Source: Cyanobium sp. NIES-981
Lineage (GTDB): Bacteria > Cyanobacteriota > Cyanobacteriia > PCC-6307 > Cyanobiaceae
NCBI GenBank assembly: GCA_945877595.1
Contig: CAMDVN010000002.1
Span: 35,130-99,129, forward strand
Direction: 5' to 3'
Length of the DNA stretch: 64,000 nt
The notes under the pieces are model-generated. The model did no database searches and was not told the DNA's origin. It saw only the letters and a list, made by a program, of their open reading frames with translations. The position numbers and the translations under genes are program-made. Each line of letters starts with the position of its first letter. The first letter of the stretch is position 1. Below are positions 1 to 10,806 of this stretch, piece by piece.

Positions 1-1
1 G

Positions 2-1396
2 GTAAAACAGGTGAGTAGCATCCTCAAGAGCTATCCTGAGATCGAGAGCTTTCTCGGTGCTGCAGGCTATAGTCTTGAGGGAAATGCATACAATAAATAT
101 CTCTTCTTTGTGCGGCTCAAGAACTGGGAGAATCGGCCCAAGGCGGATCAATCCGTGTTCAGCCTGCTGCAATCGATCAATGCCAAGCTGCAGAGGGAGA
201 TCACAGGCTCCTATGCGTTTGCCACCAACATCCCTCCCGTCGATGGCGTAGGGGCCACGGGAGGCTTCGAATTTCATTTGCAAAACCGGGGCGCTCAGCC
301 CATGGAGGTGTTGCTACAGAACACCCAGTCGCTGATCACCGCAGCACGGCAACGACCAGAACTGCAACGGGTCACCACCACCTTCACACCGGCAACGGAG
401 CAGATGGCACTGTCCCTCGACCGGGATCTGGTAGAGGCTCTCGATGTCGACATCAACGAAGCCTTTGGCACACTTTCGGCCTATCTCGGGAGCAAGTATG
501 TCAACGACTTCATCCTCGGCAGCGATCAGTACCGAGTTGTGATCCAGGCTGATGGGAGTGATCGGAGCCAACCCAGCGACATCAGCTCCTTCTTCGTGCG
601 ATCCCGTTCGGGGGAAATGGTGCAGCTGGAGAACATCGTCAAGGCCAAACCGTTCATCGCCCCACCCACCATCACCGCCTACAACGTCTACGAATCCATC
701 AAAATCCAGGGGGTTCCTGCCCCTGGGTACAGCTCAGGCCAAGCGATTGCGGCGATGGAGGAGCTGGCCGTGACCACCCTGGATCCAGGCTTCGGCTACG
801 AATGGTCGGGGCTGTCGCTGGAGGAGAAGCGTGCCGGAGGGGCCACCACAGCGATCTTCACCCTGGCATTTGTGCTGGTGTTTCTGGTGATGGCGGCCCA
901 GTACGGCAGTTACATCGATCCCTTGATCATTCTGTTGACCGTACCCCTGGCGACCCTCGGGGCCATGGTCGCGATCTGGGGCCGCGCCAACCTGGTACAG
1001 GCCGGCGGCTTCTGGCCCGTGATCAGCAACGACATTTTTGCCCAGGTAGGCCTGCTGATGCTGATTGGCATGGCCAGCAAGAACGCTATTTTGATTGTGG
1101 AGCAGGCCAATGAATTCCTGCGGATGGGCATGGGCCTGCAGCAGGCCGCCATCAACGCAGCCAAAGCACGCTTTCAACCCATCGTGATGACAGCAGCCTC
1201 AGGATTGGTGGGGTACATCCCGCTGATGACCGCCTCGGGTGCCGGGGCGATCAGCCGCTGGTCAATCGGCACGGTGAGTTTTGGCGGCTATCTGGTCGCC
1301 ACGGTGCTCAGCCTGGGGGTCGCACCGGTGCTGTATGTCCTGATCAAAGGATTGGAACGGCGCTACCTGGTCAATGGCGATCTGGAGCCCACCTGA
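2..1396 (+). CDS. RND efflux transporter permease (AcrB-like), C-terminal part, truncated by window edge
   Basis: Frame stays open to base 2; C-terminal RND features (TTAIFTLAFVLVFLVMAAQYGSY, GLLMLIGMASKNAILIVEQAN). Confidence 0.93.
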   Translation, partial: VKQVSSILKSYPEIESFLGAAGYSLEGNAYNKYLFFVRLKNWENRPKADQSVFSLLQSINAKLQREITGSYAFATNIPPVDGVGATGGFEFHLQNRGAQPMEVLLQNTQSLITAARQRPELQRVTTTFTPATEQMALSLDRDLVEALDVDINEAFGTLSAYLGSKYVNDFILGSDQYRVVIQADGSDRSQPSDISSFFVRSRSGEMVQLENIVKAKPFIAPPTITAYNVYESIKIQGVPAPGYSSGQAIAAMEELAVTTLDPGFGYEWSGLSLEEKRAGGATTAIFTLAFVLVFLVMAAQYGSYIDPLIILLTVPLATLGAMVAIWGRANLVQAGGFWPVISNDIFAQVGLLMLIGMASKNAILIVEQANEFLRMGMGLQQAAINAAKARFQPIVMTAASGLVGYIPLMTASGAGAISRWSIGTVSFGGYLVATVLSLGVAPVLYVLIKGLERRYLVNGDLEPT

Positions 1397-1397
1397 G

Positions 1398-1664
1398 GTG
1401 AACCGAGTCAATCGTCAGCGCCTGATCGCGGCCCTCATCGGGGGTGTCATCGGTGCTGCCCTAGGCCGGGCGATTGAGCCTCTGGGCCAGGGGCCCAGCA
1501 GCGGACACCAACGCTTTACCAGCCTTCCCTATCAACGGCTTTACCGCGCCTACCCACGCATCGGCGCAGGGGTCGGTGCCCTAGCTGGGCTCGGCATTGC
1601 CGCCGTCGCCGACGCGAAGCGGAGGCGGCTCAAGGAGCGAAAACATCGATCAGGCGAGCCATGA
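1398..1664 (+). CDS. small hypothetical protein with glycine-zipper-like N-terminus
   Basis: ORF from GTG overlapping the RND gene end (ATG alternative at 1374); IAALIGGVIGAALGRAIEP. Confidence 0.55.
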   Translation: MNRVNRQRLIAALIGGVIGAALGRAIEPLGQGPSSGHQRFTSLPYQRLYRAYPRIGAGVGALAGLGIAAVADAKRRRLKERKHRSGEP

Positions 1665-2220
1665 GGAGGTTGGCAGCCTTGAGGCCGTAATCGGTCGACC
1701 AACACCGCATGGGGAGATGGCCCGCCGGAGGCAGGCCCGAGGCATCCAGGGCTGAGGCGACCGGCACCGTGAGCTGCTCAGGGAGCGCAAACCCCACACC
1801 CGCCAGCAGGGGCCAGCCCACCCGCTCGGTGAATCGACGAAAAAGCACGGGGTTTTGAGCCACCAGCGTGGCGCGGCTGCCACCCAGGTCTCGGTAGAGC
1901 TGCTGCTGCACAGCAAAACCCTGCTGGCCGGCAGCGTTTCCCCGCCAGAGGGCATCGATGATCTGCAAAGGCGAAGCAGCACAGCGCTCCAGCGCCTCTG
2001 GGCTCAGCCCCTCGGGAGTGCTGGCCAGCTGATCGTGCACCAGGCGGGCCGTTTCCCAATCGGCGGCGTCAAGCTGACCAGCGACGAGCAACTGCCGCAA
2101 GCGGGAGAAGCGCTGCACATCGCCGATCAGCAGCAGGGTCTCCTCCTGCTGCGCCAACTGTCCAGCCATCTGGGCCAGCTGCTGCTCCAAGCGAACCAGG
2201 CGCTGCTCAAGGTCACTCAT
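1630..2220 (-). CDS. divergent GUN4-domain protein
   Basis: FSRLRQLLVAGQLDAADWETARL, QIIDALWRGNAAGQQGFAVQQQLYRDLGG, RFTERVGW, PAGHLPM follow the GUN4 domain layout. Confidence 0.8.
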   Translation of the reverse strand: MSDLEQRLVRLEQQLAQMAGQLAQQEETLLLIGDVQRFSRLRQLLVAGQLDAADWETARLVHDQLASTPEGLSPEALERCAASPLQIIDALWRGNAAGQQGFAVQQQLYRDLGGSRATLVAQNPVLFRRFTERVGWPLLAGVGFALPEQLTVPVASALDASGLPPAGHLPMRCWSTDYGLKAANLLMARLIDVFAP

Positions 2221-3365
2221 CGGGGCAGCACCGGCATGCCGTGCCGCAGGCTGAGCAGGTTGCTCACGATCACGGCTTGCCCGGCTTGAAGGCCATGGAG
2301 CACCGGATAGCGGTTGTTTTGCAAGGTCCCCAACCGCACCGGCATCTGCAGGGCGAAACGGCTCGACGTGGGCAGGGTCTTCAGGATCCCGATCGGGGCA
2401 GCACCGGGGAGGCGTTTGAGCTCGGCCAAGGTACCCACTACAAAGACAAAGGTTTGGCCACTGACGCGGCTTACCGCCACGGCCGGGATGGCCAACTTGC
2501 TGGTGGTGTCGATCACCAACCGGGTGCGCACCCGCTCGCCGTTGCGGAATGCACCGGCAGGGTTGCTCAACTGGGCTTTCACCAAAACAGCTTGGCTGGC
2601 GTCATTGACCCGGGGATCGATGGAACGCACCCGGCCCTCCACCACATCGCCGCCGCCCGGGGCCGTAATCAAGACCAGTTGACCAGGCCGTAGGCGCTGT
2701 CCATACCGCGCTGGCACCTCGAGCCTTGCCAGCAATTCAGCGGTGCGCTGGATGCTGGTGAAGGGGCTGCCGGCTCGGATCACGTCACCCGGCTTGACCA
2801 TGACATCGCTGACGACTCCGGACATCGGCGCCCGCAGGTCCTTGTAGGCCAGATCGGCCTGCTTGGCCCGCAGCGCAGCTTGAGCTGCGATCAGGTTCTG
2901 ACGCAGGGCATCGCGCTGAATGACACTCGCCGCTCCCTGTTGGGCCAAAAAGTCGAAGCGCTGAACATTCAGCTGGCTCTCATCCCGTTGTCCTTGCAGG
3001 GCCCTCACCTCTTCCTGCAGCTGGGTCTGGTCAAGCACAACCAGCAGCTGCCCGCGCCGCACCGCATCGCCCTGCCGTAGGCGCATGCTCTGGATACGTC
3101 CACCGGCCTGGGCTGCCAGGCTCACCTCATCGGGCGCCTCAAGGGTGCTGATCGTGGACAATTCTTCGGGGAAGGCGACCATGGCGACCCTGTGGACCGC
3201 CACGGCCAGGGGGCTGGGGGGCTGGATGGGCTTGCTGCTGCAGCCGCTGAAACCAACGGCAAGACCCAGCAGGCAGCACCCCCATGCCATCGGTCCGGCG
3301 GCTTTGAAGGAGACAGGCCTGAAGGCGCCTGGGTGCACCGGCATGGCGTCAACCACAACATTCAT
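2217..3365 (-). CDS. RND efflux periplasmic adaptor (membrane fusion protein)
   Basis: Lipoyl/barrel adaptor pattern (GGRIQSMRLRQGDAVRRGQLLVVLDQTQL, APMSGVVSDVMVKPGDVI); lipobox-like LAVGFSGCSS. Confidence 0.9.
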   Translation of the reverse strand: MNVVVDAMPVHPGAFRPVSFKAAGPMAWGCCLLGLAVGFSGCSSKPIQPPSPLAVAVHRVAMVAFPEELSTISTLEAPDEVSLAAQAGGRIQSMRLRQGDAVRRGQLLVVLDQTQLQEEVRALQGQRDESQLNVQRFDFLAQQGAASVIQRDALRQNLIAAQAALRAKQADLAYKDLRAPMSGVVSDVMVKPGDVIRAGSPFTSIQRTAELLARLEVPARYGQRLRPGQLVLITAPGGGDVVEGRVRSIDPRVNDASQAVLVKAQLSNPAGAFRNGERVRTRLVIDTTSKLAIPAVAVSRVSGQTFVFVVGTLAELKRLPGAAPIGILKTLPTSSRFALQMPVRLGTLQNNRYPVLHGLQAGQAVIVSNLLSLRHGMPVLPR

Positions 3366-3394
3366 TGTGAAGAGATTCAGCCGGGATCCAGCGC

Positions 3395-3649
3395 GTGGTG
3401 ATCCGTTGGCAGATCTGCCGCAAACCCAGGCTTGGCCTCCCCCGAGCCCAGGGCCAGGCCAAGCCCTCAGCGCAGGCCAAACCCCCTGAGTTGTCGCTCT
3501 TGCAGGAGCGCCGCGCCCTGCTCCGTCAGATCAATCAAAAGCACCAGGCCCGCCTGGAGCAATCACAGCGCTGCATCGAGCAGGCGGGCAGCCTGACTGA
3601 ACTGGACCGCTGTGGGCGGGGCACCGGCTGGGGCTGCCCGATGTGGTGA
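3395..3649 (+). CDS. small hypothetical protein upstream of chlL
   Basis: 84-codon ORF with coding-like high GC3 and charged helix LLQERRALLRQINQKHQARLEQSQRCIEQA. Confidence 0.4.
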   Translation: MVIRWQICRKPRLGLPRAQGQAKPSAQAKPPELSLLQERRALLRQINQKHQARLEQSQRCIEQAGSLTELDRCGRGTGWGCPMW

Positions 3650-3704
3650 AGCATTGCGCTTACCCACCCAATGCCAGCACAGCGATGCAGATCATTCGAA
3701 TTGA

Positions 3705-4739
<1,035 letters not shown>

Positions 4740-4745
4740 GGCCAG

Positions 4746-5735
<990 letters not shown>

Positions 5736-5749
5736 TCAGGGGCCCCAAC

Positions 5750-5781
5750 CTACGGAAGCGACCAGCTACGGAAGCGACCAG
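5750..5781. repeat. exact 16-bp tandem duplication upstream of por
   Basis: CTACGGAAGCGACCAG x2. Confidence 0.97.
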
Positions 5782-5863
5782 CCTGTCGTTCCCAGAGTCC
5801 CCGAATCCCAAAGTCCCTGGAGTTGTCGGGTGATCAGGCGATTGAGTGACTCAGTTCCAAGGC

Positions 5864-6343
5864 TTAGGGGCGGCTGTCATGCCACACCACCCGCAGGCGG
5901 TTGGGGGCGATCCACTGGTTCTGCTCGCGAATCAGATGCTGCTCCCCTTCCACCATGAACAGCTGATCAAAGCGTTCCCTGGCCTTGGCGAGCTTGGCCT
6001 CCTCGAGGTTGAGCACGGCACTGAGTTCTCCCTGGCGCTCCATGCGCTCCTGATAGGCCGAGGCCAGCCTCACCAGGCTCACGCCGACCACCGCCACCAG
6101 GGAGACCTTGACGCACAGGCCGATCAGGCTGCAGACCAGCTCCTGACGCTCCGAAGCGATCGCCATCGCCTGGCTATCAAGGGCAACCCATGGCTGCCGC
6201 AAAGCCTCAGCGGGCGGTACGGCCCTTTCAGTACCGGGCCGGTTCGAGCGACCGCCGCGGGGAGAGCGGCTCGAACGACTGGGCTGGGAGCGGCCGGCCT
6301 GCCGGAATGCAGGGGCGGGGTGGCGACCGTTGCTCGCGTCCAT
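5864..6343 (-). CDS. conserved-looking hypothetical membrane protein
   Basis: ORF extends to 6442; ATG at 6343 preferred because a hairpin/T-run lies upstream; TM segment LIGLCVKVSLVAVVGVSLV then coiled EERMERQ..EEAKLAKARERF-type region. Confidence 0.7.
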   Translation of the reverse strand: MDASNGRHPAPAFRQAGRSQPSRSSRSPRGGRSNRPGTERAVPPAEALRQPWVALDSQAMAIASERQELVCSLIGLCVKVSLVAVVGVSLVRLASAYQERMERQGELSAVLNLEEAKLAKARERFDQLFMVEGEQHLIREQNQWIAPNRLRVVWHDSRP

Positions 6344-6356
6344 CAACAGCGGCCCA

Positions 6357-6402
6357 TCAAAAAGGTCTGGATACGAAGCTTCTAGCTCCCCATCCAGACC
6401 TT
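6357..6402 (-). terminator. Rho-independent-like terminator downstream of psaM
   Basis: Perfect 11-bp stem AAGGTCTGGAT (6362-6372) / ATCCAGACCTT (6392-6402), followed on the minus strand by a T5 tract. Confidence 0.7.
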
Positions 6403-6466
6403 GACAAGAGCCTGAGGGCTGCCCGGCACAAGACCGTGACATGCAGCTCAGATCTCAACTCGAGGC

Positions 6467-6571
6467 TCAGGCTTTGTAGAGGCTGAAACTGAGGCGCACG
6501 GCCAGAACCCCGGCGTGGGCGGCGACCACGAGGGCAATCAGCACTTCGGCTTGGCTGAGGGAGCTCACCAT
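6467..6571 (-). CDS. psaM: photosystem I subunit XII PsaM (34 aa)
   Basis: MVSSLSQAEVLIALVVAAHAGVLAVRLSFSLYKA matches PsaM architecture (single TM, ..RL..SLYK end). Confidence 0.85.
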   Translation of the reverse strand: MVSSLSQAEVLIALVVAAHAGVLAVRLSFSLYKA

Positions 6572-6657
6572 CTCTGAAACAACAACAGCTTGGACTTGAC
6601 CATTGTTGAGGCGGCAGTGGCTACGGTCGAGCCTCCGTCGACCTGCTGTCACAGCTC

Positions 6658-7293
6658 TTGATGGCTTCCTCTGGCCCCACCTCCCCACAACCAATCCATC
6701 AGCCAGCTCCCCAGCCATCCCCTCAGGCATCCCCCAAGGCATCCCCAGAGCCGATCCAGACCCCAAACCTGGAGCCAACGCCAACTGGGGAAATCTTGGC
6801 CAACGTAGCGGGGGAGATCCCAACGGTTGAAGTCAGTTTCAAGGCGCTGCAGCAACTCGAACTCAGTCCACTGGCACCGTGGGCCCAGCTTCCCACCGAC
6901 GCCTTACTGCAACGGGGGCCCTGCCTTGCGCTCAACCTTCACTGGCACCGCCAGGCCGACGACCCACGCGAGCTCTCGGAGATTGCCGAGGTCCGACTGT
7001 GGAGCCTGCGGGCCGATGCGGCCTACCCGTGGCTTCCCTTGGTTCTCGAGCGCAGCAGCGGCCAGCTCACCCGCCATGTGGCGATGCTCTTGCCCCATAG
7101 TTTCAGCCGCACGGAGGGGATCCGCTTTGCCCCAGAATCTCTGGAGCTCTGGATCACCCACCGGGTCTTGTGGCTGGATGGCTGGGCTCGCGGCCAGGGG
7201 CTCCACTGCCGGCAGGGGCTGACCCAGATGGCAGCCGTGCTCGGATTCGAGCTCGACCCCACCCTGTGGGCAGCCGTGGATGGCCTGAGCTAG
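6658..7293 (+). CDS. CRR6-like protein (NDH-1 subunit NdhI maturation family)
   Basis: NLHWHRQADDPRELSEIAEVRLWSLRADAAYPWLPLVLERSSGQLTRHVAMLLPHSFSRTEGIRFAPESLELWITH; Pro/Ser-rich N-terminus. Confidence 0.82.
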   Translation: MMASSGPTSPQPIHQPAPQPSPQASPKASPEPIQTPNLEPTPTGEILANVAGEIPTVEVSFKALQQLELSPLAPWAQLPTDALLQRGPCLALNLHWHRQADDPRELSEIAEVRLWSLRADAAYPWLPLVLERSSGQLTRHVAMLLPHSFSRTEGIRFAPESLELWITHRVLWLDGWARGQGLHCRQGLTQMAAVLGFELDPTLWAAVDGLS

Positions 7294-7384
7294 CCCAGCG
7301 CCAGGCCCACCCACGTCCTCAGACCTCTTGATCCCGACCTGTGCAGAGTTGGACGGGCGCTTGGAGGCTTGATGATCGAGCTGA

Positions 7385-8674
7385 TCAAGACGGTGTGTCG
7401 CGGGAGACTTCACCGGTGGCCAGCATCGAGCTAACCACCTGGGGCAAGGCCAGGCCGAGGGGGTAGCCACCTTGGCGCTGGGCAGCCTCGAGGAGCTGGG
7501 CCGGCAGGCGCAGGCCCAGGCGCTGCAACACGGCATTGCCAAGGTCGGGGCGTTCCAGGGTGCCATTGGGCAGGCCGGCCGCACTCAGCACAAGCAGACG
7601 ATCGACACCGCGATCTTCAAACTCCTGAACCGCCTCCCAGAGGGGGGCCCCTTCGCGAATCGAAGCGAGCGTGCTGAGCGGCTGCAGATGGTCGCCAACG
7701 CGTTCGCTGTCCCATCGCTGAACAGGCAGCTGCTGGAGGGGTTGGTCGTCGATCAAGCCCTGCCAGCGGCCGCGGTCGCTCACCAGCAACCAATCGGGCT
7801 TCCCCTGGCGATCGTCAAGGCGAAGCTGGCTGAGCTGACGCAGGCTGGTGCGGGCCTCGAGCACCCGGAAACGGCGGCTGGCCGCTTCCCGCACCTTTAG
7901 ATCCTTAAGGGCCTGCTGAAGCAGGAGCAGTTGGCGCTGGTTACGGGAGGCCCCCAAGCCAAACCAGCCCAGCAGAATCAACCAGGCCCCACCAAGTCCG
8001 CTCCCGCGCAGCAACAGCACCGTACCCATGCCAATCGCCAGCAAGGCCAGAAAACGGCCGCTGGCATTGGCCACCTCAAGGCCTCGGCGCTGGCTGCCGG
8101 TGGCCTGCCACACCAGCGCCTTCAGAATCAGGCCCCCGTCGAGGGGCAGCCCTGGCAGCAGGTTGAACAGCGCCAGCACCAGGTTGAGGGCCCCAAGCTC
8201 ACTGACCATCTCCCCCAGGGCCGGCGAGAGGTGGGTTGCGGGGTGGGTGGATCCCATCAACACCAGGGCAAGAGCCATGCTGACGGCCGGACCCGCCGCC
8301 GCCACCAGCAGGGCCCCCCGGGCGGTGCTGCACTCGCGTTCAACGCTGGCCACCCCGCCGAGCAGAAACAGGGTGATGCTGCGCACCTTCACCCCCTGGG
8401 ACAGGGCCACCAATGAATGCCCCAACTCATGCAGGAGCACCGATCCAAACAACAGGATCGCCGTGACCAGGGCAAGCCCCCACCGCAACGGCTCAGCCGG
8501 AGAAGGGGTCAAGGCCTGGCTGTAGTGCTGCTGGAAGGCCATGGTGGCCAACAGCAAGATCACAAACCAGCTGGGATGGATCCGCAGGGGAATGCCCCGG
8601 ATTGTCAACAGTTGCCAGCCTTCTCCCACAGCCTCGGATACAGCGGTTCCCCTGGGCCTTGCGGCCCAGGTCAA
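7385..8674 (-). CDS. site-2 protease (M50 family) with C-terminal CBS domain region
   Basis: HELGHSLVALSQG zinc motif, NLLPGLPLDGG, C-terminal CBS-like region. Confidence 0.93.
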   Translation of the reverse strand: MTWAARPRGTAVSEAVGEGWQLLTIRGIPLRIHPSWFVILLLATMAFQQHYSQALTPSPAEPLRWGLALVTAILLFGSVLLHELGHSLVALSQGVKVRSITLFLLGGVASVERECSTARGALLVAAAGPAVSMALALVLMGSTHPATHLSPALGEMVSELGALNLVLALFNLLPGLPLDGGLILKALVWQATGSQRRGLEVANASGRFLALLAIGMGTVLLLRGSGLGGAWLILLGWFGLGASRNQRQLLLLQQALKDLKVREAASRRFRVLEARTSLRQLSQLRLDDRQGKPDWLLVSDRGRWQGLIDDQPLQQLPVQRWDSERVGDHLQPLSTLASIREGAPLWEAVQEFEDRGVDRLLVLSAAGLPNGTLERPDLGNAVLQRLGLRLPAQLLEAAQRQGGYPLGLALPQVVSSMLATGEVSRDTPS

Positions 8675-8709
8675 GCGCTAATCCTAGAAAGGTGTGATCC
8701 GCTTCACCG

Positions 8710-9363
8710 TTGACCTTGACCCGGCCCTTGCTCAAGATCTGCGGCCTACGGGATCCAGACCAAGCGGCAGCTGTCGCCGCCCTCGGTGCCGATGCCATCG
8801 GCGTCATTGCGGTGGTGGGATCCCCCCGCTTTGTGGCACCAGGGGCCCGCCCAGAACTCTTTGCCGCTGTGCACCGTGCCGCACCCGCCTGTTTGGGGGT
8901 GTTGGTGGTTGCCAACCCGCCCAACAGTGCCCTGCCCGAGCTAGGGCCCGGCCAAGGCCATCAGGTGGTTCAGCTGCATGGCGATGAATCGCCGCAGCGG
9001 TGTGCCGAACTCCGCCATTGGCTCCCCCATAGCTCGCTCTGGAAGGCCCTGCGGATCCGCAGCCGCGACGATCTGCAGCGTGTGGATGCCTATCGCGGGG
9101 TAGTCGATGCGATTTTGCTGGATGCCTGGGCGGCATCCCAACTGGGCGGCACCGGACAACGCCTTCCCCTCGACTGGTTGGCCGATTTTGACCCCGGTCT
9201 TCCCTGGTGGCTGGCCGGCGGCATCACTCCTGAAACCGCCCCTGAGGCCCTCGAGATGCTCCGCCCCCACGGCCTCGACGCCTCCAGCGGCGTCGAACAC
9301 AGCCCCGGCCGCAAAGATCTCGATCGCGTGGCAGCCCTGATCGCAACCCTGCCGACCGCCTGA
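8710..9363 (+). CDS. trpF: phosphoribosylanthranilate isomerase
   Basis: LLKICGLRDPDQA, VQLHGDE, WWLAGGITPETAPEAL, GLDASSGVEHSPGRKD. Confidence 0.95.
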   Translation: MTLTRPLLKICGLRDPDQAAAVAALGADAIGVIAVVGSPRFVAPGARPELFAAVHRAAPACLGVLVVANPPNSALPELGPGQGHQVVQLHGDESPQRCAELRHWLPHSSLWKALRIRSRDDLQRVDAYRGVVDAILLDAWAASQLGGTGQRLPLDWLADFDPGLPWWLAGGITPETAPEALEMLRPHGLDASSGVEHSPGRKDLDRVAALIATLPTA

Positions 9364-9398
9364 TTGGCTTTCAGGCCACGGCACGGCAGGATCACTGC

Positions 9399-10022
9399 AT
9401 GTTCTGTTTCCCTACCAGCATGTCGATCCGCCCGTTGCCTGCGCTCCTGAGCAAGATCGGGGCGGGCCTGCTGCTGACGCTCTCCCCTTGGCCTGGGGTC
9501 GTGCCTGGGTTGCTATCCAGAGTGGGACCTGGAGTGGGACCCGGAGTGCTGACGGCCCTGCTCTTCGTGCAGCCAGCCGGAGCCCAAACCATGCTTCCAG
9601 GCTGCCAATTGCTCAATGGCACGCTCCAGTGCGTGCCGGGCATCAGCGCCGATCCACAGCAACAGATCGTGGATCTGCGCCAAGACATCAGCACCGATCA
9701 AGGGCTTGAAAATGCCGTTGAACAAAGAATCGGTGCACTTCAACAGCTGGTGATCCAGGGCCAGAGCGCCGAAGGATCACTGCTGCAGGCCAGCTTGAGT
9801 GCCGATGTACTGGCAGGACTGCCGCCGAATGCCTTTCATTGGTATCGGCTGGCACCGGCCAGTGGTCGTTGGGTGCTGATTGAGGCGGCATCGGGTCCCA
9901 GCTATCTGTTGGGCCCCAATGACGTCAATGGCAAGGTGATGCTGGTGGTGGCGGTACCCACGGCCGGCGGCGGAAGCTTGCGGCAGGCCAGCGGGCCCGT
10001 GGGCCCAGTGCAGGGGCGCTGA
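9399..10022 (+). CDS. hypothetical exported protein
   Basis: Signal-peptide-like N-terminus and continuous coding ORF; start could be ATG 9420. Confidence 0.7.
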   Translation: MFCFPTSMSIRPLPALLSKIGAGLLLTLSPWPGVVPGLLSRVGPGVGPGVLTALLFVQPAGAQTMLPGCQLLNGTLQCVPGISADPQQQIVDLRQDISTDQGLENAVEQRIGALQQLVIQGQSAEGSLLQASLSADVLAGLPPNAFHWYRLAPASGRWVLIEAASGPSYLLGPNDVNGKVMLVVAVPTAGGGSLRQASGPVGPVQGR

Positions 10023-10041
10023 TGAGGGCCCCGTATCAGGG

Positions 10042-10806
10042 TCAGGAGGTGAGCAGGGCGCCCTGCTGCTTGACCAGTTCGAAAAACTCGGCCTTGAGGC
10101 TGGGATCGTGGCGGAAGTCACCCCGGACGACCGAGTTAACCATGCTGGTTTGGGGCTCTTTGACGCCGCGCCACTTCATGCAGTAGTGCTGGGCCTTGAC
10201 CAGAATCGCCAGCCCCTGGGGCTCGCAGAGTCGTTCGATTTCGTCGGCAAGGATCATCACAGCCTCTTCTTGGATGTGGGGCCTGGAGAAGACCCAATCA
10301 GCCACACGAGAAAACTTCGATAGACCGATCACCCTCTCCCCCGGCTTGATACCGATCCAACAGTTGCCAAGGATCGGCACCAGGTGATGTGAACAAGCTG
10401 AACGAACGGTGATGGGGCCAACGGTATAGATCTCGTCGAGCTTTTTGACGTTCGGAAAGCTGGCGATCTTGGGCTGATGGTTGTAGCGACCCTTGAACAC
10501 CTCTTGCAGGTACATCCGAGCCACCCGCTCAGCTGTCTCCTCGGTGTTGTGGTCGTTGTCAATATCAATCACCAGGCTGCGCAGCAACTCGCGCACCTTG
10601 CCAGCCACCTCGATTTCGAGCTGATCGAGATCGCCTTCAAGCAGGTGATCAGCGATGTTGTCATTGGCCAAAAAAGACACCCCATTGGCTTCGAGCCTCT
10701 GCCGAATGCGCAGGCTCACGGGCAGGGGGGCCGAGTCAGGTGTAGTGGGCCGAATCGGCACACCAGAAGACTGTCTCGTGGGCAGGGTCGAAGTCATAGG
10801 GCTCAA
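10042..10806 (-). CDS. folE: GTP cyclohydrolase I
   Basis: SACSHHLVPILGNCWIGIKPGERVIGLSKFSRV, CMKWRGVKEPQTSMVNS. Confidence 0.96.
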   Translation of the reverse strand: MSPMTSTLPTRQSSGVPIRPTTPDSAPLPVSLRIRQRLEANGVSFLANDNIADHLLEGDLDQLEIEVAGKVRELLRSLVIDIDNDHNTEETAERVARMYLQEVFKGRYNHQPKIASFPNVKKLDEIYTVGPITVRSACSHHLVPILGNCWIGIKPGERVIGLSKFSRVADWVFSRPHIQEEAVMILADEIERLCEPQGLAILVKAQHYCMKWRGVKEPQTSMVNSVVRGDFRHDPSLKAEFFELVKQQGALLTS

